A stretch of DNA of 64,000 bases from Streptomyces bambusae (GTDB taxonomy: Bacteria; Actinomycetota; Actinomycetes; Streptomycetales; Streptomycetaceae). The number at the start of each line of letters is the position of its first letter. Position 1 is the stretch's first letter. Under the pieces are notes generated by a model. That model saw nothing but the letters and a program-made list of their open reading frames with translations. It was not told the DNA's origin and made no database searches. This document shows positions 8,739-16,341 of this stretch, in pieces. The DNA lies in the NCBI RefSeq assembly GCF_020532645.1, contig NZ_JAJAUZ010000003.1, positions 62,001 to 126,000 of the forward strand, written 5' to 3'. Made by a program: the position numbers and the translations under genes.

Positions 8739-9827
8739 GTGCGAAAGAAGGCGGGCGTGGGCGCTCCGGTGGTGCTGGGCATCGAGTCGTCGTGCGACGA
8801 GACGGGGGCCGGGATCGTCTCCGGCGGGCGGCTGCTCGCGCACGTCGTGGCGTCGAGCATGGACGAGCACGCCCGGTTCGGCGGCGTCGTGCCGGAAATC
8901 GCGGCCCGTGCGCACGTCCAGGCGTTCAGCCCCGTGGTCCGGGAGGCCTTGGACCAGGCGGGGCTGCGTCTGCGGGACCTCGACGCCGTCGCGGTCACCA
9001 CCGGTCCGGGCCTGTCGGGCGCGCTCCAAGTCGGTCTGGCCGGGGCCAAGGCGCTGGCCTACGCGGCCGGGGTGCCGCTGTACGGCGTGCACCACCTCGC
9101 CGGGCACGTGGCGGCGGACACGCTGGAGCACGGGCCGCTGCCGAATCCGTGCATGGTGCTCATCGTCTCCGGCGGCCACACGTCGCTGCTGCTCGTGCGC
9201 GACCTCGTGCGCGACCCGATCCTGCACCTGGGAGACACCGTCGACGACGCGGCGGGGGAGTGCTTCGACAAGGTGGCCCGGGTGTTCGGTCTGCCGTACC
9301 CGGGCGGCCCGGCGATCGACCGTGCCGCGCGCGGCGGCAACCCGTGCGCGGTGGCCTTCCCGCGGCCGCTGACCGGCCCGCGCGACGATCCGTACGCCTT
9401 CTCCTTCTCCGGGCTGAAGACCGCCGCCGCCCGGTGGGCCGAGCGGCACCGGCAGTCCGGCGAGGAGATCCCGCTGGCCGACGGCGCCGCCTCCCTCCAG
9501 GAGGCCGTCGCCGACGTGCTGACCCGCAAGGCCCTCGCCGCGTGCCGCGCGTACGACGTGAAGACCCTGGTCGTGGTGGGCGGGGTCGCGGCCAACTCGC
9601 GGGTGCGGGCGCTGGCGGAGGAGCGCTGCGCAGCCGCGGGCGTCGAACTCCGGGTCCCGCCGCTGACCTTGTGCACCGACAACGGCGCGATGATCGCGGC
9701 CGTCGGAGACCTGCTGGTGCGCGCGGGATCCGACCCGGCGCAGCTCGACATGTCCATCGACCCCTCGGCTCCCCTCGAGTACGCCGCCCTGCACCCGGTC
9801 GCACGGCCGGCGGCAGCGGTCGCATGA
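8739..9827 (+). CDS. tsaD: tRNA N6-threonylcarbamoyladenosine transferase TsaD (stand-alone paralog)
   Basis: 362 residues from GTG 8739; GTG 8757, with GAAGG 5 nt upstream, is an equally good start. Kae1/TsaD hallmarks are present: ASKHA phosphate-1 segment [12 protein letters not shown], metal-binding [30 protein letters not shown], the [10 protein letters not shown] loop and CTDNGAMIA. TsaD transfers threonylcarbamoyl to A37 of ANN-reading tRNAs together with TsaB and TsaE. In Streptomyces tsaD normally sits in an alr-tsaE-tsaB-rimI-tsaD cluster; none of those partners is here, so this is likely a second copy with its own regulation (hairpin and dyad upstream). Confidence 0.92.
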   Translation: MRKKAGVGAPVVLGIESSCDETGAGIVSGGRLLAHVVASSMDEHARFGGVVPEIAARAHVQAFSPVVREALDQAGLRLRDLDAVAVTTGPGLSGALQVGLAGAKALAYAAGVPLYGVHHLAGHVAADTLEHGPLPNPCMVLIVSGGHTSLLLVRDLVRDPILHLGDTVDDAAGECFDKVARVFGLPYPGGPAIDRAARGGNPCAVAFPRPLTGPRDDPYAFSFSGLKTAAARWAERHRQSGEEIPLADGAASLQEAVADVLTRKALAACRAYDVKTLVVVGGVAANSRVRALAEERCAAAGVELRVPPLTLCTDNGAMIAAVGDLLVRAGSDPAQLDMSIDPSAPLEYAALHPVARPAAAVA

Positions 9828-9834
9828 GCGGAGC

Positions 9835-9865
9835 GGCCGGACGCCCGGCTCCGAGGTGTCCGGCC
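9835..9865. terminator. Hairpin after tsaD
   Basis: GGCCGGAC (9835-9842) pairs with GTCCGGCC (9858-9865) directly after the tsaD stop. Confidence 0.5.
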
Positions 9866-9893
9866 CGGCGGGGTGGTACCTGAACGGGTGAAA

Positions 9894-9911
9894 AATGCAG
9901 GATCCTGCATT
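9894..9911. promoter_or_regulatory. 18-bp perfect palindrome before the ABM gene
   Basis: AATGCAGGATCCTGCATT is perfectly symmetric and lies in an unusually AT-rich 55-bp patch, 31 bp before ATG 9942. The position suits an operator overlapping the promoter. The cognate regulator is unknown and is not encoded next to it. Confidence 0.55.
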
Positions 9912-9941
9912 ATTTTTGCTGGTAATGGGAGAAATAGTGTC

Positions 9942-10277
9942 ATGACCGTTACCGTGAATATCGACTCCAGCCGCCCGGTCGCGACGCTGATCAACGTCTT
10001 CACCGTCGCGCCCGAGCGCCAGCAGGAGCTGATCGCCCTGCTGGCGCACGCCACCGAGACGACGATGAAGCACCAGCCGGGCTTCATCTGCGCCAACTTC
10101 CACGCCAGTCAGGACGGCGAGCGCGTCATCAACTACGCGCAGTGGGAATCCGAGGAGCACTACTGGGCCATGCGCCGGGACCCCGGGGCGCAGGTCCACA
10201 TGGACCAGGCGGCCATGATCGCCACCGACGTCCAGCCCCGCCTCTTCCGGGTCCGGTCCACTCACGCCAGGCCATGA
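9942..10277 (+). CDS. Antibiotic biosynthesis monooxygenase (ABM) domain protein
   Basis: 111 residues from ATG 9942, with GGGAGA 9 nt upstream. The fold signature is clear: ATLINVFTVAPERQQELIALLAHATE, then QPGFICANFHASQDGERVINYAQWES and HYWAMRRDP. This is the dimeric alpha/beta ABM ferredoxin-like fold found in heme-degrading and quinone-forming oxygenases and in many stress proteins. No biosynthetic neighbours are present, so a small-molecule or heme-related role is only a guess. Probably monocistronic, controlled through the palindrome at 9894. Confidence 0.8.
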   Translation: MTVTVNIDSSRPVATLINVFTVAPERQQELIALLAHATETTMKHQPGFICANFHASQDGERVINYAQWESEEHYWAMRRDPGAQVHMDQAAMIATDVQPRLFRVRSTHARP

Positions 10278-10301
10278 TCCCGGCGACGGACCCGTTCCGT
10301 T

Positions 10302-13238
10302 TCAGTCTGCGACGCGTACGGCCAGGGCAGGCCGGATGGCGGCTGCGTGGCGGGCCGGGCCGATCGTGGCCAGGAGCGAGGCGGCGAACGTGGCCGCGGC
10401 CAGCGCGCCGATGCTGGTCCATTCGACGGGGAAGCCGCCTTCGAGGCCCGTGAACGCGGCACTGTTGCTGTACATGAGCCAGGTGGTGAGCACGCCCAGC
10501 AGGGAGCCGAGCACGATGCCCTCCAGAGCGATGAAGCTGCTCTCCCACAGGAAGGAACGCCGCACGGTACGCGCGCGGAAGCCCAGTGCACGCAGTACGC
10601 CGATGGTGCGGCGGCGTTCTCGTACGGCCCGGACCATGACCACGCCGAGGCCGGTGATCCCCACCAGCAGCCCCAGGGCCAGGAAGCCTTGCATCAGGCG
10701 GAAGAAGGCGGTGCTGGCATCGAACTGGCGGCGGATGTCGGACTCGATCGGCGTGGCGACCAGGCTCGCGGACAGCTGCTCGCCCTGGAGTTGTGCCGCC
10801 AGGACGTCCGGAGACGTTCCGGGCCCTGTCCTCAGGAGCGCGGAGGCGTTCTGGGCCTGCGATCCGAACATCGCGCGGATGGCCCGATCGCCCATCACGA
10901 CGGGGTACACCGTCGAACTCGCCCCCGTGCCCGGGTAGAAGACCATGCCGTTGCTGAGGACGGCGGCGATGGTCTTCTGCTCGCTGCGCCCACTGCGCGG
11001 ATCTGTGAGAACCAGCGTGTCACCGGGCCCGAAGCGGTCCCCGGGGGGCCCGCCGGAGCTGCCGAAGAACGCGTCGATCACGACGTAGCGGGGATCGTCC
11101 GCGAGAGCCCTCCAGACAGCGGTGTCGTTCTCCAGGCCGGCCAGGCGCTCGCGGAAGGTGATCCCCGCGACCGCACCGTCCGGCACGCCCACGACGGCGG
11201 TGTCGAGGGGCTGCGTCGTGCGGTGGCCGGGGTCGCTGGACCGGCCGGGCGCGTTGAGCAAGGGCGTGACGGCCGTGATCTTGGCGGTGTGCGGGCCCTC
11301 GCGCAGTTCCCCGGGGAGCCGGCCCCCGGCCGCCTGTGGGTTGTAGTCGAGACGGAGGGTGTAACCGGCCGTCGCGTCCTTGACGACCCCGTCCACACCG
11401 GCGTTGAGGATGCCGGAGATCTCCGTCAGCAGGACGAGGACGAACACGATCAGCGTGTACATCACCAGCGTCGCGCCGGTGCGGAACGGCTTGGCCAGCG
11501 GGTACGCGACCGCCAGGCGCGCCGCCAGGCCCGACTCCGACGGACGGTCCAGGAACCGCCGCAGGGGCCGCACCAGGATCCTCTGGTTGTCGCTGACGAG
11601 CACCACCGCCGAGAAGGCGGCGAGCGCGCCCTGGATCACGTACACGGACATCGAGGGCGTGTCGAAGATCCGGGGACGCAGGACCGGCGCGAGCAGAGTC
11701 CAGGCAAGCACGCTCCCCGCGACCAGCGTGGTGACGGTGTGCCGCGGAAGAGCGCGCAGCAGCGCCGGGGTGGCGAAGGCCAGGGCGAGCGCAGGCATCA
11801 GGTACGTCGCATCGGGCTGGCTGCGCGCCACCGCGGGGACGGCCACGAGCGCACACGTGACCGCCAGCGCGGTGGATACGGCGAGCAGTGTGCGGCGCGG
11901 GCGCTGCCCGGGTGCCGGCGGAAGGTCCCGGATGGCGGCGATGATGTTGAACCGACTGATCCGCACGCTGGTCGCGAGGATCGCGGCGAACGCGACGAGC
12001 AGGCCCATGGCCGCCCCGTTGAGGATGCTGGTGGGCGTGACGTCGAAGGCGATGCGGAGGGTGCTGCCTCCGACGGACCAGCCCTCGAAGATCTCCGCGG
12101 CCACCACCGCGACGCCCCAGCCGACCCCGACCCCGATGGCCACCCCGGGCAGCACGGACAGCAGCGCGTACGCGGCCCCTTCCAGGGTGAACGACCCGAC
12201 CAGGCGCGAGCGCTTCATTCCGACCGCTCGCACCATGCCCATCTGGGGTTTCCGCTCCTCGCCGAGCATCACGAATATGTTCACCAGCAGTAGGGCGCCG
12301 GCGATGATGCTGAAGCTTCCGATCATCAGGAACAGCGCGCCCAGTGAATCCCCGGCCTGCTTGGCGTCACGCAGGACGGCGTGCTTCGGTGTGTCGACCG
12401 AGGCCTGCTGTGCGTACGGTCCGAGCACCCGCCGGATGTCCGTGGAGACCTGGTCTGTGAGGGTTGCGCCGCCCTCCACACCACCCCGGTTCGAGACGAA
12501 CACGACCGAACGCGGCTGTGCCCCGGCGGCCCGGGCGGCAGCGTCCAGGGTCCCTGGTGCGAGGAACACGTTGCGGTTCTGCCGGCCGCCCAGTCCCACG
12601 CCGGCGAGACCCTGCTCGGGCATCACGCGGTCCACCCGGTAGGTCCCCGGCTTCCCGAACAGGTACAGGGTGACCACGTCCCCGGTACCCAGGCGCAGGG
12701 ACCGCGCCAGCGGCTCGTTGAGCACCACCTCGCCCGGCCGCGGGGCAGGTCCGCCCAGTCCGGGGTCCCCGCCCCGCACGCCGAAGCGCGCTGCCTCGGC
12801 GAAGTCCAGCTGCCAGGCCAGGACGCGCGGTTCGGCGACGGGCCGACCGCCGGGGCGGCCGATGGCCGAAGCCTGAGTCACCTCGGCGGCCAGTACGCCG
12901 TCCACGTCCGCATCGTCGGCCAGTGCGGACAGCCGCTCGGCCACGGCACGCCCGGCCGCGCCTGCCGGCGCGACGACGCGCTCGTCCACGGGGCCCAGGC
13001 TCCGGTACGCCTCCTGGCGCACCGAGAAGTTCAGCGTGTCGCCGACGACCAGGGCACCGATGATGATGGCCGTCCCGAGGACCGACCCTCCGATGACCAG
13101 CGCGGCTTCGGTGCGCCGCCGGGCCAGCTGGCGGAAGGCCAGCCGCCGGGAGACCGGCTGCCGGACGGCCACCACCACGAGGGCCGCGAGCGCCAGGGCG
13201 AGGACGGTGAGCAGGGGGGCCAGCATGTTCGGATACAT
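10302..13238 (-). CDS. FtsX/MacB-type ABC transporter permease
   Basis: 978 residues from ATG 13238, 4 nt after the ATPase stop, so the two are translationally coupled. An N-terminal membrane anchor is followed by a large extracytoplasmic MacB-PCD domain. A first FtsX core of four helices lies around residues 265-430, then several helices, a second extracytoplasmic domain (about 600-830) and a second FtsX core at the C-terminus (GLLVGITGLGVVMVRAVRERRRTIGVLRALGF). The duplicated-FtsX layout is typical of actinobacterial lipoprotein, peptide or envelope-stress exporters of the MacB superfamily. The substrate is unknown. Confidence 0.85.
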   Translation of the reverse strand: MYPNMLAPLLTVLALALAALVVVAVRQPVSRRLAFRQLARRRTEAALVIGGSVLGTAIIIGALVVGDTLNFSVRQEAYRSLGPVDERVVAPAGAAGRAVAERLSALADDADVDGVLAAEVTQASAIGRPGGRPVAEPRVLAWQLDFAEAARFGVRGGDPGLGGPAPRPGEVVLNEPLARSLRLGTGDVVTLYLFGKPGTYRVDRVMPEQGLAGVGLGGRQNRNVFLAPGTLDAAARAAGAQPRSVVFVSNRGGVEGGATLTDQVSTDIRRVLGPYAQQASVDTPKHAVLRDAKQAGDSLGALFLMIGSFSIIAGALLLVNIFVMLGEERKPQMGMVRAVGMKRSRLVGSFTLEGAAYALLSVLPGVAIGVGVGWGVAVVAAEIFEGWSVGGSTLRIAFDVTPTSILNGAAMGLLVAFAAILATSVRISRFNIIAAIRDLPPAPGQRPRRTLLAVSTALAVTCALVAVPAVARSQPDATYLMPALALAFATPALLRALPRHTVTTLVAGSVLAWTLLAPVLRPRIFDTPSMSVYVIQGALAAFSAVVLVSDNQRILVRPLRRFLDRPSESGLAARLAVAYPLAKPFRTGATLVMYTLIVFVLVLLTEISGILNAGVDGVVKDATAGYTLRLDYNPQAAGGRLPGELREGPHTAKITAVTPLLNAPGRSSDPGHRTTQPLDTAVVGVPDGAVAGITFRERLAGLENDTAVWRALADDPRYVVIDAFFGSSGGPPGDRFGPGDTLVLTDPRSGRSEQKTIAAVLSNGMVFYPGTGASSTVYPVVMGDRAIRAMFGSQAQNASALLRTGPGTSPDVLAAQLQGEQLSASLVATPIESDIRRQFDASTAFFRLMQGFLALGLLVGITGLGVVMVRAVRERRRTIGVLRALGFRARTVRRSFLWESSFIALEGIVLGSLLGVLTTWLMYSNSAAFTGLEGGFPVEWTSIGALAAATFAASLLATIGPARHAAAIRPALAVRVAD

Positions 13239-13242
13239 GGTG

Positions 13243-13980
13243 TCAGCCCGAGGGAACGTCGGCGGGCGCACGGCGGGTGCGGGGGGTCCGGTGCAGGTCC
13301 TCGACCAGCCGGCCGTCACGCATGCGGATGAGCCGCGGCGCCCGGTCGCCGATCATGCTGTCGTGCGTGACGAGGACGATCGTCTGACCCTCGTCCCGGT
13401 TGAGCTCGCACAGCAGGTCCATGACCTGATCGGCCATGGCGCTGTCGAGGTTGCCCGTGGGTTCGTCCGCCCAGACGATCGCGGGCCGCCCCGCAAGGGC
13501 CCGGGCGATGGTCACCCGCTGCTGCTCACCGCCGGACATCTCGCTCGGCCGGTGTCCCACCCGGTGGCCGAGCCCGACCCGGTCGAGCATGTCGAGTGCC
13601 CGACGTCGCGCCTCGTGCGGCCGGACGCCCACGAGCAGCAGGGGGAGCTCGACGTTCTCCACCGCGGAGAAGACCGGGATGAGGTTGAAGGCCTGGAAGA
13701 CGAAACCCATGGTGCGCGCCCGGTGCTCGGTGCGTGCGGCGTCCGTCATGGCGAAGAGGTCGTGCCCCGCGATCAGGACCCGGCCGCCGTCGATGTCGTC
13801 CAGTCCGGACAGACAGTTCAGCAGGGTCGTCTTGCCGGAGCCGGAGGGGCCCATCACCGCCACCAACTCCCCGTGGCGCACGACGAGGTCGATGTCGTGC
13901 AGAGCGGTGATCGCCACGGATCCGGTCCGGTATGTCTTGCGCACCCCGGCAGCGACCAGGAGCGGCTGATCGGTATCCAT
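13243..13980 (-). CDS. MacB/LolD-type ABC transporter ATP-binding protein
   Basis: 245 residues from ATG 13980 ([20 protein letters not shown]) with GGAGG 10 nt upstream. Walker [11 protein letters not shown]-loop [10 protein letters not shown], signature MSGGEQQRV, Walker [14 protein letters not shown] and the H-loop VLVTHD are all intact. It powers the downstream FtsX-type permease. A longer in-frame extension to 14289 is arginine/proline-rich and non-conserved, so it is rejected. GGGNC-N5-GNCCC boxes lie 58 bp and further upstream, which may place the transporter under the DevR-like regulator of the 34-61 kb island. Confidence 0.92.
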   Translation of the reverse strand: MDTDQPLLVAAGVRKTYRTGSVAITALHDIDLVVRHGELVAVMGPSGSGKTTLLNCLSGLDDIDGGRVLIAGHDLFAMTDAARTEHRARTMGFVFQAFNLIPVFSAVENVELPLLLVGVRPHEARRRALDMLDRVGLGHRVGHRPSEMSGGEQQRVTIARALAGRPAIVWADEPTGNLDSAMADQVMDLLCELNRDEGQTIVLVTHDSMIGDRAPRLIRMRDGRLVEDLHRTPRTRRAPADVPSG

Positions 13981-14037
13981 GGAGAGCACCCTCCCGCACC
14001 CGTGCGGGCTCCGGCAGTGCCGAACAGGCCCCGGACC

Positions 14038-14052
14038 GGGACTGATGGACCC
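14038..14052. promoter_or_regulatory. DevR/OsdR-type box upstream of the ABC operon
   Basis: GGGACTGATGGACCC fits GGGNC-N5-GNCCC and lies 58 bp upstream of the ATPase start at 13980. Confidence 0.45.
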
Positions 14053-14136
14053 CTTGTGGTGCCGTGGTGCGCAGCCACCCGGGCCGGGAGACGGTGCGAC
14101 GGGGCGTGCCCCACGGGCGGTTCCGTCCCCCCGAGT

Positions 14137-14173
14137 GGGCCGGTCGGCCCCCCGCGAGGGGACCACCCGGCCC
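14137..14173. promoter_or_regulatory. Tandem DevR/OsdR-type boxes between the ABC operon and the 97-aa gene
   Basis: GGGCCGGTCGGCCC (14137-14150) and GGGACCACCCGGCCC (14159-14173) start 22 bp apart, two helical turns, like tandem Dev boxes. They lie 92-128 bp upstream of ATG 14265. Confidence 0.5.
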
Positions 14174-14264
14174 TGTCCCGGCCGGCCCGGTGCCGACACC
14201 ATGGACGGCACCAGCCGGTGGACGTGCTGCCGCGATTCCTTCCGCACCGACGAGGCGAGCTGAC

Positions 14265-14558
14265 ATGGAACACACAGCGTGGACCACACCCGGGGTCTAC
14301 ACCGGCCCGGAAGGGGTGCTGACGGACCAGGGCGGGACGCTGTTCGGCGAGCTGACCGTGCACACCGTCTGGGAGGCCGGAGAGGCCCGTGTCGAGGTCC
14401 GTTACGAGGACGGCGGCGAGTGGTACGACCTGTCCGGGAGCCCCGTGGCCTGCCCGGATCCGCAGGCGGGCCGGTCCGTCCACCAGAGTGCCGTGGAGGC
14501 CGTGCGCGCGGGTGGCCCGGTGGGATTCACCCCGTGGGGGATCGTCAGGGCGGCCTGA
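14265..14558 (+). CDS. Uncharacterised 97-residue protein
   Basis: Starts at ATG 14265 with GAGG 9 nt upstream. Sequence is acidic and soluble, with no membrane segment, beginning MEHTAWTTPGVYTGPEG; a beta-rich middle (GELTVHTVWEAGEARVEVRYEDGGEWYDLSG, given here only as a landmark spanning residues 29-59) precedes a short Ala/Gly tail. I do not recognise the family. It is divergent from the ABC transporter and shares an intergenic region with three GGGNC..GNCCC boxes, so it may belong to the same stress regulon as the 34-61 kb island. Confidence 0.65.
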   Translation: MEHTAWTTPGVYTGPEGVLTDQGGTLFGELTVHTVWEAGEARVEVRYEDGGEWYDLSGSPVACPDPQAGRSVHQSAVEAVRAGGPVGFTPWGIVRAA

Positions 14559-14618
14559 AGCCCCCTGACGGCCCTCCGTACGGGGAGTGTCCCGTGCGTG
14601 ACGGGGGCGTGGGCGGGG

Positions 14619-14798
14619 TCAGCGGTGGTGTGGGTCCGGTTCGGCGGCAGGGAACGAGACCACCATGGTCAGTCCGCCCCCGGGCGTGTCCTCGGGCGCG
14701 AGGGTGCCGCCCATGGCTTCGGTGAGTCCGCGGGCCAGGGCGAGGCCGAGCCCGAGTCCCGTGCGTGTGTGCGCGGGGCGGGCCGTGGCCGGCCCGGG
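14619..14798 (-). pseudogene. 3' remnant of sensor kinase gene kdpD, fused behind kdpE
   Basis: After the kdpE stop (14799) the same minus-strand frame stays open for about 59 codons and reads TGLGLGLALARGLTEAMGG then TLAPEDTPGGGLTMVVSFP before a stop at 14619. This is the G2 box and C-terminal end of a histidine kinase catalytic domain, with wording typical of KdpD. The N-terminal sensor, USP-like domain, membrane helices, phospho-acceptor His and N-box are all absent. The remainder of kdpD has been deleted from this locus. Confidence 0.7.
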
Positions 14799-15485
14799 TC
14801 AGGGTTCGAAGCGGTAGCCCATGCCCGGTTCCGTGATCAGGTAGCGGGGGTGGGAGGGGTCCGTTTCCAGTTTGCGCCGGAGCTGGGCCATGTAGACGCG
14901 CAGGTAGTTGCTGTTCTCGCGGTACGTCGGGCCCCAGACCTCCAGGAGGAGGTGGCTCTGCGAGACCAGGTGGCCGGGATGGGTCACCAGGATCTCCAGG
15001 AGGTGCCATTCGGTCGGGGTGAGGCGTACGGCGACACCGTCCCGGTGGACCTTCTTCGCGAGGAGGTCGATGGTGAACCCGTCGGTCGTGACGGAGGTCA
15101 CGGCGTCGGTGCGGGCCGCCGGACCCGCCTGCCGGCGGAGGGCCGCGCGCAGCCGGGCCAGCAGCTCGTCCATGCTGAACGGTTTCGTCACGTAGTCGTC
15201 CGCGCCCGCGTCCAGCGCCCGGATCTTGTCCTCGGACGTGTGCCGGGCGGACAGGACGAGGATCGGCACCCGGCTCCAGCCGCGTACACCGTGGATCACC
15301 TCGACGCCGTCCATGTCGGGCAGCCCCAGGTCGAGGAGGACCAGGTCGGGTCTGCGGGCGGCCGCCAGGCGCAGTGCCGTACGGCCGTCGGACGCCTGCT
15401 CGACGTCGAACTTGCGCGCCTGGAGGTTGATCTTCAGCGCGCGGACGAGCTGGGGATCGTCCTCCACCACCAGCACCCGGGTCAT
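14799..15485 (-). CDS. kdpE: OmpR-family response regulator KdpE
   Basis: 228 residues from ATG 15485; an in-frame ATG at 15503 would add six residues. The receiver domain MTRVLVVEDDPQLVRALKI has the acidic pair, phospho-acceptor Asp in LVLLDLGLPDMDG and the conserved Lys in YVTKPFS. The OmpR winged helix ends LRRKLETDPSHPRYLITEPG, characteristic of KdpE. It activates kdpFABC under potassium limitation after phosphorylation by KdpD. Here it is the last intact gene after kdpC, and only a scrap of kdpD follows, so the regulator must use a kinase elsewhere or act unphosphorylated. Confidence 0.92.
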   Translation of the reverse strand: MTRVLVVEDDPQLVRALKINLQARKFDVEQASDGRTALRLAAARRPDLVLLDLGLPDMDGVEVIHGVRGWSRVPILVLSARHTSEDKIRALDAGADDYVTKPFSMDELLARLRAALRRQAGPAARTDAVTSVTTDGFTIDLLAKKVHRDGVAVRLTPTEWHLLEILVTHPGHLVSQSHLLLEVWGPTYRENSNYLRVYMAQLRRKLETDPSHPRYLITEPGMGYRFEP

Positions 15486-15510
15486 CGGTGTGCAGCCTTC
15501 CATCGTCGTT

Positions 15511-15550
15511 GAGCGGTACGGAGCGGTACGGAGCGGTACGGAGCGGAGCA
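15511..15550. repeat. 10-bp tandem repeat between kdpC and kdpE
   Basis: GAGCGGTACG occurs three times head to tail (15511-15540), with a degenerate fourth copy. It sits just upstream of the kdpE start and could vary in number or affect kdpE translation or transcription. Confidence 0.75.
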
Positions 15551-15618
15551 GTACGGCGCGGGCCGGCGGGGTACGAAGGTGCGCACCCCGCCGGCCCCGG
15601 TCCGTGCCGCGGGGAACA

Positions 15619-16335
15619 TCAGGGGCCGGTCAGGGCCTTGAGCGCTGTGTTCAGCTCCAGCACGTTGACGCGCGGCTCGCCGATGAAGCCGAGGGTGCGG
15701 CCCTCGGTGTGGTCGGCGACCAGCTTCTCGACCGCCTTCACGTCGAGCCCGTTCTTCTCAGCCACGCGGTGGATCTGGAGCTTCGCGTACGCGGGGGAGA
15801 TGTCGGGGTCGAGTCCGGAGCCGGAGGAGGTGACGGCGTCGGCGGGCACGTCGGCCGGCTTCACCGTGTACGTGGCCGTGGAGTTGTCGGCGATCACGGC
15901 CTCCTTGGCGGCGATCACCTGGGCGCACAGCGTGCCGTCCTCGGCGTTCTTGGTGCACTGGCCGCCGACGGCGCCGTTGTCGCCGGAGCGGTTGGTGGCA
16001 CCGGACAGGATCAGCGAGTACTGCGTGTTGACGCTGTTGGTGCCGAGGCCGTTGGAGGGGCGGGGCTGGAACCACTTCAGGTCCGGGCGGGCCGCTTCCT
16101 CGGCGTCGTTCGGGTCCTTCTTCGGCAGGTGGTACGTCTGGCCGATGAGGGAGGAGCCGACGACCTGCCCGCTCTTGTCCTTGATCTCCGAGCCGTTGGC
16201 CTTGTCGTGGAAGAGGGCCTGGGCGATGCCCGTGACGGCGAGCGGGTAGAGGACGCCGCAGATCACGGTGAGGACGAGGAGCGCCCGCAGTCCGGCGCCG
16301 AGCAGGCGGGCGGTGGTGCTCACGGAAGTGTTCAT
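15619..16335 (-). CDS. kdpC: K+-transporting ATPase subunit KdpC
   Basis: 238 residues from ATG 16335, starting 6 nt after the kdpB stop. One N-terminal membrane helix (GLRALLVLTVICGVLYPLAV) precedes an extracytoplasmic domain with SSLIGQ, WFQPRPS, a GSGLDPDISP motif and the C-terminal LGFIGEPRVNVLELN, all diagnostic of KdpC. It assists high-affinity K+ loading of KdpFABC. An insertion with two Cys residues (GGQCTKNAEDGTLC) lies in the middle of the domain. Confidence 0.96.
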   Translation of the reverse strand: MNTSVSTTARLLGAGLRALLVLTVICGVLYPLAVTGIAQALFHDKANGSEIKDKSGQVVGSSLIGQTYHLPKKDPNDAEEAARPDLKWFQPRPSNGLGTNSVNTQYSLILSGATNRSGDNGAVGGQCTKNAEDGTLCAQVIAAKEAVIADNSTATYTVKPADVPADAVTSSGSGLDPDISPAYAKLQIHRVAEKNGLDVKAVEKLVADHTEGRTLGFIGEPRVNVLELNTALKALTGP

Positions 16336-16341
16336 GACGGG

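Noticed and set aside
7097..9883. A 928-codon open frame on the plus strand
   Set aside because: It runs through the MarR gene, the relic and tsaD out of frame; the translation is arginine-rich GC-shadow sequence.
13981..14289. N-terminal extension of the ABC ATPase
   Set aside because: Non-conserved Arg/Pro sequence through the operator region; ATG 13980 with GGAGG is the natural start.
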